Shown one piece after another: positions 23,764-33,935 of a stretch of DNA of 64,000 bases. A program made the translations under genes and the position numbers. The notes below the pieces were generated by a model. That model saw only the letters and a list, made by a program, of their open reading frames with translations, ran no database searches and was not told where the DNA came from. Source of the stretch: Eubacterium sp. (lineage in GTDB: Bacteria; Bacillota; Clostridia; Lachnospirales; Lachnospiraceae); NCBI GenBank assembly GCA_024684035.1, contig JAIKXQ010000073.1, positions 22,075-86,074 on the forward strand, in the 5' to 3' direction. Position 1 is the first letter of the stretch. Each line of letters begins with the position of its first letter.

Positions 23764-23839
23764 AGAAAAGAGAACTATGCTGAGGCTGTCATGCAAGTGG
23801 TGTTTGTTACAAACGCCGCTTCATGGCAGCTTTTTTCTG

Positions 23840-23940
23840 TTCTCACAGGTAAGTGCCTGGCATCCCTGTGAGACGGAACGCTCCGCTTAGATGCGCAGCT
23901 CGCAGATGGGAAGATCGCTTATGCGATTCTGCCATGCGCA
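23840..23940. repeat. Dispersed intergenic repeat, diverged module 1 + module 2 + truncated 3b
   Basis: TCTCACAGGTAAGTGCCTGGCATCCCTGTGAGACGGAACGCTCCGCTTAGATGCGCAGCTCGCAGATGGGAAGATCGC... Confidence 0.8.
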
Positions 23941-24013
23941 AAAGTCAGAAAATAAAGCGTTTTTTGATAAAAAATGAAAAAGCGATTGACTCCATCTTCT
24001 GAATATGATATGT

Positions 24014-24118
24014 TTACTACGACAGACGTAGTACGACAGACGTTGCAACGATAGATAATGCAACGACAGACGATACAATGATAGATGATATAACGACAGA
24101 TGAAGCAATGATCGTATA
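24014..24118. repeat. Degenerate ~15-bp tandem repeat in the leader of the PadR operon
   Basis: ACGACAGACGTAGT / ACGACAGACGTTGCA / ACGATAGATAATGCA / ACGACAGACGATACA / ATGATAGATGATATA / ACGACAGATGAAGCA / ATGATCG. Confidence 0.75.
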
Positions 24119-24172
24119 GCGGTTGCCTAGAACCGTTATACCGGCACAAACGTGGAAAGGAGGGAACTCTAT

Positions 24173-24502
24173 ATGACAGAAATCAGCAGTGATGTCATTC
24201 GAGGATATAATGACACGATTATTCTGTATCTGCTCCTGGATAAGCCATCCTACGGATATGAGATATCCAAACAGATCAAAGATATGTCGAATGGAAAGTA
24301 TGTCATCAAGGAGACGACACTATATTCTGCTTTCACAAGAATGGGCAAGAACGGATTTATCGAATCTTTTTACCAGAATGCGGAAAACGGAAAACGGCGT
24401 ACCTACTATCAGATTACGGATCAGGGCAGGGAGTATTACCGCATGAAATGTGAAGAGTGGAAGCTGACGAAAGAGGTCATTGAATCGTTTATCTCACATT
24501 GA
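24173..24502 (+). CDS. PadR family transcriptional regulator
   Basis: NDTIILYLLLDKPSYGYEISKQIKDMSNGKYVIKETTLYSAFTRMGKNGFIESF. Confidence 0.92.
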   Translation: MTEISSDVIRGYNDTIILYLLLDKPSYGYEISKQIKDMSNGKYVIKETTLYSAFTRMGKNGFIESFYQNAENGKRRTYYQITDQGREYYRMKCEEWKLTKEVIESFISH

Positions 24503-24565
24503 AATTTGAGAACAGATGATGAATGACAGAAGAGAGAAAAAAGCGCGAAGCGAAAAGGAGACATT

Positions 24566-25573
24566 ATGGAGACAATCAGAAACTATCTTGAGTCAATGTT
24601 TGCACAGCTTCCGAATACACCGGAAGTGTGGAATGCAAAGAATGAACTTAGCCAGATGATGGAGGATAAATACAACGAGCTCAGAGCACAGGGGAAAAGT
24701 GACAACGAGGCAGTCGGAATCGTGATTTCGGAATTCGGAAACCTGGATGAGCTTGCAGAGAGTCTCGGAATTCAGAGATTTATGGGACAACAGGTAGAGC
24801 AGGGAAAGATTTTCGAGGAGAGCGAAGCGAAAAAACTGATCAGGGATATGTCCAGGGCGGCACTGATCCGCGGTATCGGTATTTTCTTTTTCATCATCTG
24901 CTGTGTCGGTCCGATTATCGGCTGTGCGATCGGTGATGCGGAATTCGGTGAGACTATGGCGGAGCCGATGGGAGTGGCATCCATGTTCATCTTCATTGCC
25001 CTCGGCGTGGGTCTCTGCATTGTGGCAGGAACCATGGACTCGAAATGGAGTTTTTTGAAGAAGGGCGGTTACCGGATTGATTATCAAACAGCCGAGGAGG
25101 TCGGCAGACAGATGGAAAACTATCGCATGACTAATTCTCTCATGAAGGCTATCGGAGTTGCTTTCTGTGTACTTTGTTGTGTGCCGGTGATTGTGATGAC
25201 TTACGGGGATAACAGCAACATGAAGGGATGCCTTGGAGGAGCGGCTATTTTCTTCATGGTGGGGATCGGTGTGATGCTCATGGTTGCAAGCAGCGGAAGA
25301 ATGGCAGCTTTCCGTCTGGTTCTCGGTTTAAACGACAAGAGCACCATTGCAGGAAGTTATGTGCCGGGGCAGCAGGAAAACAAGTATTCCAATGAGACTG
25401 TGGCAAAGCTTATGTCCGTATACTGGCCGACAGTCACAGCAGTTTACCTGATCTACAGTTTCCTTACGTTCCACTGGTGGAAGAGTTGGATCATCTGGCC
25501 CATTGCGGCAGTGATTCAGGCTGTAATTAACTCATTCTACGGTGTAAATAATCAGGGAGGAGAAAGACGATGA
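24566..25573 (+). CDS. Membrane protein with N-terminal permease-prefix/HAAS-like domain
   Basis: METIRNYLESMFAQLPNTPEVWNAKNELSQMMEDKYNELRAQGKSDNEAVGIVISEFGNLDELAESLG then TM segments; directly downstream of padR. Confidence 0.8.
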   Translation: METIRNYLESMFAQLPNTPEVWNAKNELSQMMEDKYNELRAQGKSDNEAVGIVISEFGNLDELAESLGIQRFMGQQVEQGKIFEESEAKKLIRDMSRAALIRGIGIFFFIICCVGPIIGCAIGDAEFGETMAEPMGVASMFIFIALGVGLCIVAGTMDSKWSFLKKGGYRIDYQTAEEVGRQMENYRMTNSLMKAIGVAFCVLCCVPVIVMTYGDNSNMKGCLGGAAIFFMVGIGVMLMVASSGRMAAFRLVLGLNDKSTIAGSYVPGQQENKYSNETVAKLMSVYWPTVTAVYLIYSFLTFHWWKSWIIWPIAAVIQAVINSFYGVNNQGGERR

Positions 25574-26349
25574 AGAGAGGAATATACACAGCAGTTCTTT
25601 CGATTCTGACGATCGCTGCAATTATCTGGGGCTCAGCGGTTCATCTTTTTGGAGTAACATCTGATTTTTCCTGGGGATCGAAGTGGCTGCCGGTGATCCA
25701 TCTGGGAAGTGGCGGAAAGCAGGCCGGTTACACGGAAGATGTCGAGCCCTTCAAAAATCTGAATGTAGACGTAAATGCGGGAACCGTCACAGTCATTGCG
25801 GGAACTGAGTACTCTGTGGAGTACAAGGGCAGAGAAGCGCTGAAGCCGGAGATTAAGAAAGACGGCGATGAACTCAAGATCACACAGAAGAAAAAGAACA
25901 GTGGCTTTACCATAGCCGGGAATAAGGAAGAGATCATTATCACTGTTCCGGAGAAAAAGATCATTGATGAGTGTGTGATCAAGGCAGATCTGGGAAATCT
26001 GAAGATCAGAGATGTCCAGATTCTGGATCTGGAGACGGAGACCGACGCCGGCAACGTGAATGTCAGCGGTTGTCAGCTGGAGAAGGTTTCCATGGACGCG
26101 GACATGGGAAATATCAATGTGAAGGACAGCTCATTTACTGAATTCTATGCCGAGATGGAGATGGGAAATGCAAAGATCAATTCTTCGGAGGATCTTGGCA
26201 ATGCGACTTTCAGGCTTCACGCAGATCTTGGAAAAATCAAAGTCGACGGTGAGAATCAGGGAAATGACTATAAAGTGAAGGGATCTGACGGAAAGAAAGT
26301 GGATATCAGCGCGGATCTCGGAAATATCAAAGTGAACTGGATTCGATGA
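25570..26349 (+). CDS. DUF4097-type beta-repeat protein
   Basis: Repeated LGN/MGN-x-N/K-V beta turns (KADLGNLKIRDVQ...DAGNVNVSGCQ...DMGNINVKDSS...DLGNIKVNW). Confidence 0.8.
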   Translation: MKRGIYTAVLSILTIAAIIWGSAVHLFGVTSDFSWGSKWLPVIHLGSGGKQAGYTEDVEPFKNLNVDVNAGTVTVIAGTEYSVEYKGREALKPEIKKDGDELKITQKKKNSGFTIAGNKEEIIITVPEKKIIDECVIKADLGNLKIRDVQILDLETETDAGNVNVSGCQLEKVSMDADMGNINVKDSSFTEFYAEMEMGNAKINSSEDLGNATFRLHADLGKIKVDGENQGNDYKVKGSDGKKVDISADLGNIKVNWIR

Positions 26350-26398
26350 TACCCGGGAATTCCTGCAGAGCACTCATACAAAAATCTTGTATAAATCG

Positions 26399-26424
26399 AT
26401 ACGCCGGCCACTGGCCGGCGTATA
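26399..26424 (+). terminator. Terminator hairpin after the DUF4097 gene
   Basis: ATACGCCGGCCActGGCCGGCGTAT then ATTTCTT. Confidence 0.65.
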
Positions 26425-26544
26425 TTTCTTGATAAATACTTATTGATTATGATAGTATAGGTTTGCTGTAAAACAAATGGTAACTACAATCATGAAACGA
26501 CTATCATTTCTATTTTACATGGGATACAATGGCCTATATGGAAA

Positions 26545-27711
26545 GTGAGAATCAGTGGTATGAATGATTTTTTTGATATGGACGAGTTTGAGGAGCATAC
26601 CAGACGGGTTGAGCTCAGACAGAGACGGGAGCGGATTCGTCGCAGAAGAAGAGTACGACGTCAGAGACGGATGATTCGAAGAGGTGCAGGGTTGCTTATT
26701 CTTCTGGCACTGATCGCGGGTATCGCGTCTGTCATATTTGGACATGATGAGAAGAATACCGGGAACTCTGCAGTTGTAGCGGGCAACGGAAAGGACGCAG
26801 ATGAGTGGATGACCGTTTCAAAAAACGTGACCTACGAGTTGTTTTTTCCCGAGAAGTTGACGGCTGTGACAAATGGAAAGGCCGGACTTCTTCAGACCTC
26901 TTCAGACCATCAGGCGGCGCAGGAAGAAAAAATACGGCAAGAGAAGGAACAGAAGGAAAAGGAGAGAATCGCCAGTCTGGAGAACGGCGGATACTTCTGG
27001 GCAAGCCCGAAGGGCGCTGTAGACGGAAAAGATTTTTATTATATGGAGCGGCCGCAGGATGATCCGGCTCTTCAGGAAGAGAAAGGAAAGGTGATCTATC
27101 TGACTTTCGATGACGGTCCCAGTGATTATACATCGGATCTTTTGGATTTCCTGGATAAATATCCGGAGGTGAAGGTGACGTTTTTTGTGGTTGGGCTTCG
27201 GAGTGATCACTATGATCAGATCGGAAGAGCCGCGAAGGCGGGGCACAGCATTGCCGTTCACTCTTTTTCTCATGATTTCAAGAATATTTATCAGTGCTCG
27301 GAGAACTACTGGGAGGACTTCGAAAAGATGCAGAAGGTGATTGAAGAACAGACCGGATACCGGTCGCAGCTGATGAGATTCCCCGGAGGAAGCTCCAACA
27401 GCACCAGCGCACCTGTTTGCCAGGGAATCATGACGAAGCTGACGAACGAGGCAAATGAAAAGGGTTACACCTATGTGGACTGGAACAATGCCAGCAACGA
27501 TGCGGGAATGACGACAGATCCGAATCAGGAGATCGCTTACATCAAGCAGCTTCTCTCGGACACGACGCCGAATGTTGTTCTGAATCACGATTCCAAGGAT
27601 TACACCGTCAAGGCAATGAAGACATTCATACCGTGGGCACTGGAGAACGGATATACGTTCCTGCCCATGTCGCCGAGGAGTTTTGCTTCACACCACACGG
27701 TGGTGAATTGA
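26545..27711 (+). CDS. Polysaccharide deacetylase (NodB/CE4-like), membrane anchored
   Basis: VIYLTFDDGPSDYTSDLLDFL...VGLRSDHYDQIGRAAKAGHSIAVHSFSHDF...LMRFPGGSSNS; start may be 26560. Confidence 0.9.
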   Translation: MRISGMNDFFDMDEFEEHTRRVELRQRRERIRRRRRVRRQRRMIRRGAGLLILLALIAGIASVIFGHDEKNTGNSAVVAGNGKDADEWMTVSKNVTYELFFPEKLTAVTNGKAGLLQTSSDHQAAQEEKIRQEKEQKEKERIASLENGGYFWASPKGAVDGKDFYYMERPQDDPALQEEKGKVIYLTFDDGPSDYTSDLLDFLDKYPEVKVTFFVVGLRSDHYDQIGRAAKAGHSIAVHSFSHDFKNIYQCSENYWEDFEKMQKVIEEQTGYRSQLMRFPGGSSNSTSAPVCQGIMTKLTNEANEKGYTYVDWNNASNDAGMTTDPNQEIAYIKQLLSDTTPNVVLNHDSKDYTVKAMKTFIPWALENGYTFLPMSPRSFASHHTVVN

Positions 27712-27739
27712 ACGTAGAATTGATCAGATTATATGCGAA

Positions 27740-27781
27740 AAGGGATCGCCGCAGCGTATGCTGCAGGGCGATCCCTTTTTG
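27740..27781 (+). terminator. Terminator after the deacetylase gene
   Basis: GGGATCGCCGCAGCgtatGCTGCaGGGCGATCCCTTTTT. Confidence 0.75.
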
Positions 27782-27783
27782 TT

Positions 27784-27907
27784 ATCTCATAGGAGATTCT
27801 TCCGAATTTCCCATGAGACAAAACGCTCCGCAGGATGCGCACTCGCGCAATATGTAGATGCGTTGCATCCGCGCTCGGCGCGAGAATGTCACTAGCGACA
27901 TTCTTTA
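27784..27907. repeat. Dispersed intergenic repeat, modules 1+2+3a
   Basis: ATCTCATAGGAGATTCTTCCGAATTTCCCATGAGACAAAACGCTCCGCAGGATGCGCACTCGCGCAATATGTAGATGCG... Confidence 0.9.
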
Positions 27908-27924
27908 GGATATGGTTCTGATTT

Positions 27925-28725
27925 TCAGAACGGGCGAAGGGTCGGGACGCGTTTCGAATAGGAGGCCAGAGATGTGAAGCCGCATTCCCTGGCGATTTCC
28001 TGCCCGACACGGATGTAGGCTCCGACATCGCCGGAGGCGTGTGCATCGGATCCGATGGTCAGAATGCGTCCGCCGCAGTCGTGGTAGAATTTCAGAAGTT
28101 TCGGGGTAGGCATGGTTGTTTGGATGGACTGGCGAAAACCGGAAACGTTCAGTTCAATTCCCTTGTCGCGTCGGATGATGATTTGAAAGAGGTGTTCAAT
28201 TTTCTCCATGAATGGGCTGATGTCCAGGCTGAAACCGGCCTCTCCCATGTAGCGCAGAGGATAGGTGATGTGGCCGATCACATCATAGTCGTAGTTTTCC
28301 GCCAGATCAAGCAGCCAGTCCAGATAGTGATTGTAAACATCCCGGGGATCGCGCCGACGGAAATTGTAGTAGTAGACGTCCAGATCGTTTTCCATCTGGT
28401 GGATGGAACCGATGACAAAATCAAGTTCCGGATGATTCTGAAGGAAGGCGCCGGCAGCGGCCGGATTGGCCATGGGCTGTCCCAGTTCGGCGCCGATTAC
28501 AACCCGGAGTTTATCCGCCCATTTTTCACGGCAGGCGAGAAGTTCCGGATAGAGTTCCCGGCAGTTCAGGATGTAGTCATAGGAATGTACGGTAAAAATG
28601 TCCATGTGATCGGTAAAGGCCAGTTCCTGAAGTCCCAGCTCGACTGCGCGCCGGCACATCTCTTCCGGATCTCCCATCCCGTCAAAGGAATAACGTGTGT
28701 GAGTATGATAATCTGCCAGATACAT
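27925..28725 (-). CDS. Histidinol-phosphatase (PHP family)
   Basis: MYLADYHTHTRYSFDGMGDPEEMCRRAVELGLQELAFTDHMD...VIGSIHQ...IGSDAHASGDVG. Confidence 0.88.
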   Translation of the reverse strand: MYLADYHTHTRYSFDGMGDPEEMCRRAVELGLQELAFTDHMDIFTVHSYDYILNCRELYPELLACREKWADKLRVVIGAELGQPMANPAAAGAFLQNHPELDFVIGSIHQMENDLDVYYYNFRRRDPRDVYNHYLDWLLDLAENYDYDVIGHITYPLRYMGEAGFSLDISPFMEKIEHLFQIIIRRDKGIELNVSGFRQSIQTTMPTPKLLKFYHDCGGRILTIGSDAHASGDVGAYIRVGQEIARECGFTSLASYSKRVPTLRPF

Positions 28726-28864
28726 GTAAACCTCCTGTATCGGATATGCGAATGAAAAAACCTTTGGTTACAAGTATATCACTATTTTTGCATCTGTTCA
28801 CGGCAGGTATTGCCGACAAACGGGATTCGTGAGAAAATATTGATATAGAAAGGGGAAATTTGCT

Positions 28865-30706
28865 ATGAACCTGGGCAATTTTTACAGTGGCAGAGAATTC
28901 GAGGCTTATGAATATCTGGGAGCGCACACGGTGGCGGTGGGAACTGTTTTTCGCACCTATGCGCCGGCGGCGAAGGCAGTGAGCGTCATAGGCGAATTCA
29001 ACGGCTGGACAGATACCCCTATGCATCGCACGGAGGATGGAAAGTTCTGGGAAGTCTGGATCGATTCTGCGCGGGACGGGATGATGTACAAGTTCAGAAT
29101 CTACAGGCAGGACGGAAGTTTCATGGATCACGCGGATCCGTACGCTTTTTTTTCGGAGAAGAGACCCGGTACGGCATCGGTGATTTATGACAGAGAACGT
29201 TACAGGTTTGAAGATGCGGACTGGATGTGGAACAGACGCGACCGCCGGAATGAGGCGATGAATATTTACGAGATGCACCTTTCTTCCTGGAGGAGGAAAG
29301 ATAACCCTGAGGAGCTGGACCGGAGAATCAATCATGCGAAAGAGACCGGGGAGTGCATCGATGTCTCGGATGGCTGGTATACCTACGAGGAAATCGCGGA
29401 CCGGATCATTCCCTATTTAACGGAGCATGGATACAATTATCTTGAACTCATGCCGCTGAATGAGTATCCTGCGGATGAGTCCTGGGGATATCAGGCACTT
29501 GGTTTTTTCAGCGCCACATCCAGGTACGGCAATCCGGACGGCCTCAAGAGACTCATAGACCGGTGCCATGCGAAGGGAATCGGCGTGATTCTGGACGTCG
29601 TTACGGTACACTTTGCGGTGAATGACTACGGACTCTACCGGTATGACGGAACACCGATCTACGAGAATCCGAATTTTTCCGTTGGAAGGAGCGAGTGGGG
29701 AAGCTGCAACTTCGACCATTCCAGGGGAGAGGTGCGAAGCTTCCTGAATTCAGCGAGTGAGTTCTGGCTTCACGATTATCACTTTGACGGTCTGCGGTTC
29801 GACGCGGTAGGAAATCTCATCTACTGGCAGGGAGATGAGCGTCGAGGAGTGAATACAAATGCCACAGAATTCTTGCGGAGAATGAATGCCGGCCTCAAGG
29901 AGCGGGACGGAAATGTGATTCTGATTGCGGAGGATTCTTCGGCCTTCTCCGGAGTGACGAAGCCTGTGCGGGAAGGCGGACTTGGTTTCGATTATAAATG
30001 GGATATGGGATGGATGAATGACACCCTGGATTTCTTCCGGACAGAGAAGGATTACCGATCCGCGAATTATCACAAACTCACCTTCTCCATGCAGTATTTT
30101 TACAATGAGAAATATCTGCTTCCGCTTTCTCATGATGAGGTTGTACACGGAAAGGCAACGATCCTCCAGAAGATGGCGGGGGGATATGATGACAAGTTTC
30201 CGCAGATGAGGGCACTTTTTCTTTATATGTACGCCCACCCGGGAAAAATTCTGAATTTCATGGGCAATGAGTTCGGGCAGTTTCGGGAGTGGGATGAGAA
30301 GAAACAGCAGGACTGGTTCATGACCCGCTATCCGATTCACGACTCTCTGCAGCGTTTTGTGGATGACCTGAACAGACTCTATCTGGCACATTCGGCATTC
30401 TGGGAGCGGGATTATGACAGGAACGGGTTTGAGTGGATGGAAGCGGACGATACCCTGCAGTGTGTATATATTTTCCGTAGAATCTCTACTGCGGAAAAAC
30501 TGTTATTTTTCTTCAATCTTTCCGGCTGGGATCAGTGTTACCGACTTTATCCGAAGGCAGTGACAAGGCTGGAGCTGCTCATCGATTCGGACGAAGATGT
30601 CTACAGCGGTGGAACGCATGACCCACTTCGCAGGATTGAGGTGTCAACCAAAGGCTATGATATGTATCTGAAGGCCTTTAGTGGACGCTGCTACCGGTTG
30701 ATTTAA
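28865..30706 (+). CDS. glgB: 1,4-alpha-glucan branching enzyme
   Basis: CBM48 YLGAHTVAVGTVFRTYAPAAKAVSVIGEFNGW; GH13 motifs DVVTVHF, GLRFDAV, LIAEDSSAF, LLPLSHDEVVHGK. Confidence 0.9.
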   Translation: MNLGNFYSGREFEAYEYLGAHTVAVGTVFRTYAPAAKAVSVIGEFNGWTDTPMHRTEDGKFWEVWIDSARDGMMYKFRIYRQDGSFMDHADPYAFFSEKRPGTASVIYDRERYRFEDADWMWNRRDRRNEAMNIYEMHLSSWRRKDNPEELDRRINHAKETGECIDVSDGWYTYEEIADRIIPYLTEHGYNYLELMPLNEYPADESWGYQALGFFSATSRYGNPDGLKRLIDRCHAKGIGVILDVVTVHFAVNDYGLYRYDGTPIYENPNFSVGRSEWGSCNFDHSRGEVRSFLNSASEFWLHDYHFDGLRFDAVGNLIYWQGDERRGVNTNATEFLRRMNAGLKERDGNVILIAEDSSAFSGVTKPVREGGLGFDYKWDMGWMNDTLDFFRTEKDYRSANYHKLTFSMQYFYNEKYLLPLSHDEVVHGKATILQKMAGGYDDKFPQMRALFLYMYAHPGKILNFMGNEFGQFREWDEKKQQDWFMTRYPIHDSLQRFVDDLNRLYLAHSAFWERDYDRNGFEWMEADDTLQCVYIFRRISTAEKLLFFFNLSGWDQCYRLYPKAVTRLELLIDSDEDVYSGGTHDPLRRIEVSTKGYDMYLKAFSGRCYRLI

Positions 30707-30741
30707 GGAAAAGCCGCTAAAGCAGTGGTCATCGGTACTCT

Positions 30742-30914
30742 TGTCTCATGGGAAATTCCTCCGAATTTCCCATGAGACAAAATGCTCCGCAGGATGCGCA
30801 GCTCGCAGATGGGAAGATCGCTTCGCGATTCTGCTCGCGCGCCTTTCGTCCGCTGCGCTCCCCTCAGGAATGAGGGGCTTGGGGAGTTGAGGTCCGCTTG
30901 CGGACTTTGTTCTA
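30742..30914. repeat. Dispersed intergenic repeat, modules 1+2+3b
   Basis: GTCTCATGGGAAATTCCTCCGAATTTCCCATGAGACAAAATGCTCCGCAGGATGCGCAGCTCGCAGATGGGAAGATCGCTTCGCGATTCTGCTCGCGCGCCTTTCG...GGTCCGCTTGCGGACTTTGTTCTA. Confidence 0.9.
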
Positions 30915-31048
30915 TCCCGCAAAAAAAATATTTGTATTGTTGAATAATTAACAAGCCTATGGTATAACAAGAGTGCATCGGAACAGGAGGTTCCGGTAGT
31001 AAATGCGTTATATCCGTTGAATGACGGAACAACAGCAGGAGGAAAAGA

Positions 31049-31645
31049 ATGAAAGAATACAGCAAAGTGCAGAAAATGGTGGGGACTGCCGTCCTCGCGG
31101 CAATTGTCGTGGTACTTCAGACAGTTGCAAGTGGAATTCATGTAGGACCGTTTACAATCACCCTTTCACTGGTGCCGATTATTATCGGAGCGATCATGTT
31201 CGGAGAACTGAGCGGAGCAATTCTCGGAGCAGTCTTCGGAATCGTCGTTGCCACAGCCGTTGTGCTTGGAGCTGACCAGGGTGGAGCAATGATGTTCAGT
31301 CAGAACCCGTTTGCGACGATTTTGCTCTGTCTGCTGAAGAGTACGGTGGCAGGTTTTGTTGCCGGACTGATCAGTCACAAGGTTGCGTCAAAGAATCTGA
31401 TGCTCGGTGTTATCCTTGCGGCAATTGCAGCGCCGGTATGTAACACAGGAATCTTTGTACTGGGGCTTTCCACCATCTTCAACGATCTGCTTCATACATG
31501 GGCAGCGGGCAGTGGCTTCGGAAATGCTTTTGTATATATCATCGTTGGTCTTGTCGGAATTAACTTCCTGGTCGAGCTGCTTGTAGATCTTATTCTGGCA
31601 CCGATCATTGTAAGTATCGTCAAGACAATCCGCAGAGCGGCCTGA
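31049..31645 (+). CDS. ECF transporter S component (pantothenate inferred from context only)
   Basis: Small multi-TM protein with the S-component pattern; gene lies immediately upstream of coaX. Confidence 0.7.
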   Translation: MKEYSKVQKMVGTAVLAAIVVVLQTVASGIHVGPFTITLSLVPIIIGAIMFGELSGAILGAVFGIVVATAVVLGADQGGAMMFSQNPFATILLCLLKSTVAGFVAGLISHKVASKNLMLGVILAAIAAPVCNTGIFVLGLSTIFNDLLHTWAAGSGFGNAFVYIIVGLVGINFLVELLVDLILAPIIVSIVKTIRRAA

Positions 31646-31702
31646 CCGTCTGGAAAAGACAGGGCATCTGCGCAGTCAATAAACAGAATACATACAACTT
31701 AT

Positions 31703-31733
31703 GCTCCGGATCTGCAACATCCGGAGCTTTTTT
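31703..31733 (+). terminator. Terminator after the ECF S-component gene
   Basis: GCTCCGGATctgcaacATCCGGAGCTTTTTTG. Confidence 0.75.
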
Positions 31734-31803
31734 GTCTCACAGGAATGCTCCGCGTTCCCTATGAGACAAAACGCTCAGCGTAGATGCGCAAGCGTACTTT
31801 GTT
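31733..31803. repeat. Dispersed intergenic repeat, short form
   Basis: GTCTCACAGGAATGCTCCGCGTTCCCTATGAGACAAAACGCTCAGCGTAGATGCGCAAGCGTACTTTGTT. Confidence 0.8.
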
Positions 31804-31818
31804 AATGGAGGATAAAAA

Positions 31819-32610
31819 ATGATACTGGCAATCGATATCGGAAATACGCATATGGTACTGGGGTGTGTAAATGAACAGACGAATGAGGTGGTCTCTTCGA
31901 TGAAGATGAGCACCGACCGGGTGGAGACGGCTCACGAGTACGCGGCGGAGATTGTGCAGATTCTCGCTCTGGAAAGAATCAGTCCGGAGGATTTCTGCGG
32001 TGCGATTATTTCTTCGGTTGTTCCCATGGTGACTACTGTAGTGAAAAAAGCTGTCGAAATCATTACAGGAGAGAAACCGCTGGTTCTCGGAGAGGGTACG
32101 GATATCGGGATGGAAGTGGACATGAACGGAATACCGGCCGACGCCATTGCGGGGGATCTGCTGGCAACCGCCGTCGCCGCGAAAGAAGCCCATACACTTC
32201 CGGCGATCATTATCGATATGGGTACAGCGACAACGGTTACTGTTGTGGATTCACGGGGAATCTATATCGGTGGTGCGATCCTTCCGGGACCGGGAACGGC
32301 GATGAAAGGTCTGGTGTCAGATACTTCACTTCTGCCTGCCATCGATTTTACCGCTCCGGATCGTGCAATTGCGAAGGATACAATAAATGCCATGAAGAGT
32401 GGAATTATCTACGGGTCTGCAGGAGCTGTCGACGGAATTCTGGAGCGGTATGAAGAGGAACTGACAGCATCGGGAGAGACGAAACGTCCGATGATCGTTG
32501 CCACAGGCGGTATGGGCAGGATCATTGCTCCCTTCTGCAGACATGAGATTCTGGTGGATGATCAGCTTCTGCTCAAGGGACTGAGTATTATATGGAAGAA
32601 AAACAATTAA
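31819..32610 (+). CDS. coaX: Type III pantothenate kinase
   Basis: MILAIDIGNTHMVLGCV...IIDMGTATTVTVVDSRGIYIGGAILPGPGTAMKGL...GSAGAVDGILERYEEEL. Confidence 0.93.
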   Translation: MILAIDIGNTHMVLGCVNEQTNEVVSSMKMSTDRVETAHEYAAEIVQILALERISPEDFCGAIISSVVPMVTTVVKKAVEIITGEKPLVLGEGTDIGMEVDMNGIPADAIAGDLLATAVAAKEAHTLPAIIIDMGTATTVTVVDSRGIYIGGAILPGPGTAMKGLVSDTSLLPAIDFTAPDRAIAKDTINAMKSGIIYGSAGAVDGILERYEEELTASGETKRPMIVATGGMGRIIAPFCRHEILVDDQLLLKGLSIIWKKNN

Positions 32611-32633
32611 GTGGGATGGAGAAATAAGTAATT

Positions 32634-33116
32634 ATGAAGTACATGAAGCAATTTTCCATTATTCTGGCGGTGACATGTGTCGGTGAGATTTTGAAGTATT
32701 TCATTCCGCTCCCGATTCCCGCGAGTATCTACGGACTGGTTCTCATGCTGGTTCTTCTTATCAGCGGACTGGTGAAGCTGGAAGACGTCAACGACGTGGC
32801 TACCTTTCTGATTGAAATTATGCCCATGATGTTTATTCCTGCGGGCGTAGGCTTGATGACCGCCTGGAGTAAACTGCAGCCGGTTCTTTTACCTGTTCTT
32901 TTCATCACGTTTGCGACGACGGTTCTGGTGATGCTTGTAACCGGAAAAGTGACGGATGTATTGACAGCAGGTCAGCAGGTTGTGGATGAACAATTGGTAG
33001 CTGCAGAAAAAGAACTTGCCCGGATCGAGAAGGAAGAAGTCCGGTTGAAAGACGAGATTGCCTCTGTAAAGAAAACGGAACAGGAACAGAATAACGGCAG
33101 GGAGGAGCGGAGATGA
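32634..33116 (+). CDS. CidA/LrgA family protein
   Basis: KQFSIILAVTCVGEILKYFIPLPIPASIYGLVLMLVLLISGLVKLEDV. Confidence 0.88.
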   Translation: MKYMKQFSIILAVTCVGEILKYFIPLPIPASIYGLVLMLVLLISGLVKLEDVNDVATFLIEIMPMMFIPAGVGLMTAWSKLQPVLLPVLFITFATTVLVMLVTGKVTDVLTAGQQVVDEQLVAAEKELARIEKEEVRLKDEIASVKKTEQEQNNGREERR

Positions 33117-33814
33117 ACGCAAATTCAATAATTCTTAATTCCGCAACGGTTGGTGTGGTGCTCAGTATGATGACCTATGGTTTTGGCATATGGCTGAGAG
33201 GAAAAACAAAAATTGACTTCCTCAATCCTCTGCTGATTTCCATAGCATCGATTATCGCAATCCTGCTGATTTTCAAAATCGACTACCAGTCCTTCAATGA
33301 AAGCGCGAAGTATCTGAGTTACCTGCTGACACCGGCCACGGTGGCACTGGCAATTCCTCTTTACAGGCAGCTGGACCTCTTAAAAAAGAATCTCAAGGCG
33401 ATTCTGATCGGTGTAGCCTCCGGCGTACTTACCTCGATGTCATCGGTACTGGCTTTTTGTGTGCTCTTTCGTTTGAGCCATGAAAACTATGTGACGCTGC
33501 TTCCGAAGTCAATCACCACAGCCATAGGAATGGATGTGTCAAAGGAACTCGGCGGATCCGTGACGATTTCTGTTGCTGTCATTATTATCACCGGCATTCT
33601 GGGAAACATGCTTGCCACGACGCTGACAAAGCTTTTTCGAATCAAAAGTCCTATTGCCGTCGGCCTGATGTGCGGAACGGCCTCCCATGCCATTGGAACG
33701 GCGAAGGCGATGCAGATCGGTGAAATCGAGGGCGCCATGAGTTCGCTGGCGATTGTAGTGTCGGGACTGATGACTGTTGTTGGTGCTTCTTTCTTCGCAA
33801 TGATCGGAGCCTGA
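33113..33814 (+). CDS. LrgB family protein
   Basis: Overlaps the LrgA-like gene; ITTAIGMDVSKELGG, MCGTASHAIGTAKAMQIGEIEGAMSSLA. Confidence 0.9.
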   Translation: MNANSIILNSATVGVVLSMMTYGFGIWLRGKTKIDFLNPLLISIASIIAILLIFKIDYQSFNESAKYLSYLLTPATVALAIPLYRQLDLLKKNLKAILIGVASGVLTSMSSVLAFCVLFRLSHENYVTLLPKSITTAIGMDVSKELGGSVTISVAVIIITGILGNMLATTLTKLFRIKSPIAVGLMCGTASHAIGTAKAMQIGEIEGAMSSLAIVVSGLMTVVGASFFAMIGA

Positions 33815-33935
33815 GGGTATACGAGCTGGCGCGTTTGTGATCGGCTGCATCAGGGATCCGGTAAACTAATTGTGAAGGTTGCTTGCACTTTATGTAATAG
33901 ATAGGAAACAAAATCTAAATAATAGATAAAATAAA

